Of a stretch of 64,000 bases of DNA, positions 59,890-64,000 are shown piece after piece. Within the stretch, counting starts at the first letter, position 1; every line of letters starts with the position of its first letter. The position numbers and the translations under genes were made by a program. Source of the stretch: Leptospira tipperaryensis (GTDB lineage: Bacteria; Spirochaetota; Leptospiria; Leptospirales; Leptospiraceae). The stretch is from NCBI RefSeq assembly GCF_001729245.1, contig NZ_CP015217.1, forward strand, positions 2,768,001 to 2,832,000, written 5' to 3'. Below the pieces are notes generated by a model. It saw only the letters and a list, made by a program, of their open reading frames with translations. It did not search any database and was not told where the DNA came from.

Positions 59890-61533
59890 TTACTGTAGAT
59901 TTTCCGGATTTTCCTCTTCGGCGTTTTCTTCTTCAGGAGCAACTTCCGAACCAGCTTCGTCCCCGGATGTTTCCGGTTCCTTCACTTCATTCTTCTTTTT
60001 GCTCTCCGCATCTTCACCGCCGGTTTCAGGCTCTGCTTCTTCCGTAGTTGCCGGCTTTTGATTTTGCTCAATTGCCTCTACTTCTTCTGCCGCAGCCGGC
60101 TTCTTCTTGCTTGGAACCTGATTTTTATTAAACTTCGTAGGTCCTTTTGCAGGAGGAATGAGTAATACTTGTTTTGGGAAAATCAAGTTTGGATTCTTAA
60201 TCTTACCGCGGTTTGCTTCGTAGATTCTTTTCCAAAGTCGAGAAGTTCCGTAGTGTCTCTTGTCCTTCGCGATTCTCCAGAGGCAATCCGCAGGAACTTT
60301 TTTACGAACCACATAACGTTTCCAACCTTCCGGTAATCCATCCTCTCCGATTTTTGGAGAAGAATTCTTTCCTTCCGTAGTTTCCGTCTTGTTGTTCTTT
60401 CCATCTTTTCCGGTTTTTGTGTCACGATTCGCGACGTTGTCTCCAGTCTTTCTCTCCATTCTTTCAGCAAGTTCTGCTGATTGGTCTACGACTATTCTGG
60501 AAAGACGAATTGCTTCTTCGGAGCGAGCGATGGAATCTTCATATTTTTCAGAAGAATAGAGATCCTCGGCGGAAACTCTGGATTCTTCTGCGGCTTTCAG
60601 ATTTTCTTCGGCTCTTTGGTAAGAAACTTGGAAATCTCTGGAAGCGTTGATTTTTGTTTTATCAAAGGATGCTAATTTTGTTGTAGAGGAAGCGATGCTC
60701 TGCTTCGCAAGTTCCTTTTGCTTTTCAGCATAGGCCTTGATATTTTTTGCTACGAGTTCGCCTGATTTTTTGCGAATATCATCAATTTCAGCGTAGCCGT
60801 CTTTGATTTTTCCTTCTTCAATCTTGGCTTTTGCGGAATCCAAACGATTTCTCGTTTCCGTAACTTCAGGATCTTTTCCTTCTGCGTATTTATCCGCATC
60901 ACTCAGATTCTTTTCTATGTCTGCAAGTGAATCGATCAGTTGTTGTTTCTGAGAAAGAGCCAACACTTTTGATTCATCTGCCGACTTTTTAGAATCCGCA
61001 TATTTCTGACGTGATGCTTCATACTGATCAAAGGCGGCCAAACGAGTTCTTAACTTCGCGTCGTCTCCGGATTCTCTTGGATAGGATTCTAAGGTTCTAT
61101 CCGCAGTTTCACGAAGCGTATCCCCTTCTTTACGAAGTTGAACCGCAGAGTTATAAGGTTCGGAGGCCAGCTGAGAAGCGTAAGCTTCGTCGGCGGAATC
61201 AATCGATGCAGTGGATTCTTTTCTTGCCTCATCAACGGTAGAAGGGAAGGATTTTTCAGATGCGTCTAAGGCCTTTGCTCTCGCATACTCGGCTGACTTT
61301 TTTGTTTCTGCTAAATCTTCTTCCGATGCCTTCTGATGCGCATTCAATAAACTCTTACGAGCTTCCTCTAATTCTGCAGGAGCATATTTTTCAGCGCCCG
61401 CAGATTTCGCTCTCGTGATCGAATTCTTTGCGTCGCTCAACTCCTGAATCGGAAGTTCTGCTCCACAGGCGATCAGGACACCTGTGAGTAAAATTATAAA
61501 AGCGGAGGATATTTTTCTTTGTATTGATTTCAT
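59890..61533 (-). CDS. lipL71: LysM-domain lipoprotein LipL71 (LruA)
   Basis: 547 residues. The signal sequence ends at lipobox V-L-I-A-C (Cys23). Residues of about 30-350 are a long Ala/Ser/Lys/Glu-rich coiled-coil region with repeated helical units. A LysM domain spans about 405-458 (Y-V-V-R-K-K-V-P-A-D-C-L-W-R-I-A-K-D to F-P-K-Q-V-L-L-I-P) and should bind peptidoglycan. A low-complexity acidic tail, about 70 residues rich in Glu, Pro and Ala, ends the protein. The domain order, size and the neighbours STAS, tgt and fur match LipL71/LruA of pathogenic Leptospira as I recall it. A strong terminator follows. Confidence 0.82.
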   Translation of the reverse strand: MKSIQRKISSAFIILLTGVLIACGAELPIQELSDAKNSITRAKSAGAEKYAPAELEEARKSLLNAHQKASEEDLAETKKSAEYARAKALDASEKSFPSTVDEARKESTASIDSADEAYASQLASEPYNSAVQLRKEGDTLRETADRTLESYPRESGDDAKLRTRLAAFDQYEASRQKYADSKKSADESKVLALSQKQQLIDSLADIEKNLSDADKYAEGKDPEVTETRNRLDSAKAKIEEGKIKDGYAEIDDIRKKSGELVAKNIKAYAEKQKELAKQSIASSTTKLASFDKTKINASRDFQVSYQRAEENLKAAEESRVSAEDLYSSEKYEDSIARSEEAIRLSRIVVDQSAELAERMERKTGDNVANRDTKTGKDGKNNKTETTEGKNSSPKIGEDGLPEGWKRYVVRKKVPADCLWRIAKDKRHYGTSRLWKRIYEANRGKIKNPNLIFPKQVLLIPPAKGPTKFNKNQVPSKKKPAAAEEVEAIEQNQKPATTEEAEPETGGEDAESKKKNEVKEPETSGDEAGSEVAPEEENAEEENPENLQ

Positions 61534-61580
61534 TGCGGCACCAGGTTTCAGAAAAGGTAGGATAAATTTAAAATCCGATC

Positions 61581-61920
<340 letters not shown>

Positions 61921-61971
61921 AATCAGCAACTCCTTTCTGTCTCTTTCCGGCCAGCTCTACTAAAGGAAAGG

Positions 61972-63590
<1,619 letters not shown>

Positions 63591-63622
63591 AATGAGATTA
63601 CTCAAGGGGCGGGTCAAGATTA

Positions 63623-64000
63623 TCAGGGATCAATCTTTCCGGCAATAGAAAAATACCAGGCTCTTTCCATCTCTTCGGAGATTCGGACTGCCATAATTTT
63701 TAGGAGACGGGACTGGGCTTGATTCTCACTTTCTCGAAATCCAACTTGATCTGAAAACATGATTCTAACCTGAATCTCTTCTCTTTCCAAGGGAATTTTT
63801 TGTCCTCCCGCTTTCTGGAGTTCCAATCGGACGATGATGGACATTTCTCGAGAGATCGACTGACCTCCTTGGTCCAAGAGATTTCCTACAAGTTGGTAGT
63901 GAACGATTTCTCCGTAGAGCCGATAAGCCGCGAGAGACTTTTCCCTGGTCTGGATGAATCTTCCTCTCGAATCGATTTCGGAACGAACCAGCTCCGTGAG
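63623..64000 (-). CDS. LptE-like outer-membrane LPS assembly protein, N-terminus cut
   Basis: The last 125 codons of a gene whose start lies beyond base 64000; the frame is open to the edge. The visible part begins L-T-E-L-V-R-S-E and has R-L-Y-G-E-I-V-H-Y, then G-G-Q-S-I-S-R-E-M-S-I-I-V-R-L-E-L, and ends in a helical E-N-Q-A-Q-S-R-L-L segment. This layout resembles LptE-type lipoproteins that dock with LptD at the outer membrane, but the identity is uncertain without the N-terminal lipobox. An internal start at 63877 is too late to be real. It lies 32 bases upstream of fur. Confidence 0.55.
   Translation of the reverse strand, partial: LTELVRSEIDSRGRFIQTREKSLAAYRLYGEIVHYQLVGNLLDQGGQSISREMSIIVRLELQKAGGQKIPLEREEIQVRIMFSDQVGFRESENQAQSRLLKIMAVRISEEMERAWYFSIAGKIDP

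Overview
The window looks like chromosomal DNA of a pathogen-clade Leptospira. The evidence is a LysM lipoprotein matching LipL71 (LruA) in the order fur - tgt - STAS - lipL71, a DUF1554 lipoprotein, many lipoproteins with relaxed spirochaetal lipoboxes, frequent TTG starts, and intergenic repeats of a kind I remember from leptospires. The species cannot be fixed from sequence alone. I see no rRNA, tRNA, CRISPR array, insertion sequence or prophage. The gene at each edge is cut.

Layout. 1-8 kb: a truncated secreted protein, then a signalling group of a very large PAS/GAF histidine kinase, a stand-alone receiver, and a receiver-GGDEF-EAL protein. 8-12 kb: a ferredoxin / class III cyclase / peroxidase-fold fusion, then a DUF898 membrane protein paired with an M48 protease. 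12-18 kb: hisC, a 56-residue ORF, rarA coupled to a small cysteine-rich protein, a VTT-domain protein and mutL. 18-21.5 kb: two tandem PAS-GGDEF diguanylate cyclases and a DUF1554 lipoprotein. 21.9-31 kb: ClC channel, purM, FecR-domain lipoprotein, cupin anti-sigma-like protein, ECF sigma factor, murI, aminotransferase, HtrA-like protease and a peptidase-like lipoprotein. 31-43 kb: one apparent operon of STAS protein, AsmA/YdbH-like protein, YdbL-like lipoprotein and a 2589-residue lipoprotein. 43-48.5 kb: a polyprenyl-phosphate glycosyltransferase, a GT-C-like membrane protein and a HisKA_2 sensor kinase. 48.5-52.6 kb: fatty-acid hydroxylase, membrane AraC regulator, epimerase-like protein and purB. 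53-58.8 kb: nadC, rsh, a peptide-binding lipoprotein and a kinase-fold protein. 59-64 kb: a DUF2628 membrane protein, then lipL71, STAS, tgt, fur and a truncated LptE-like gene.

Main themes. Second-messenger signalling is dense, with c-di-GMP synthesis and breakdown, a cyclase and (p)ppGpp. The envelope is the other theme. The most unusual items are the ferredoxin-cyclase-pseudoperoxidase fusion, which has lost the proximal haem histidine, and the giant lipoprotein, which combines a TolB-like propeller, TPR-like helices and two CHAT-like regions with no visible catalytic residues, encoded next to a YdbH/YdbL-like envelope pair. Domain and family names come from reading motifs, since no database search was possible.
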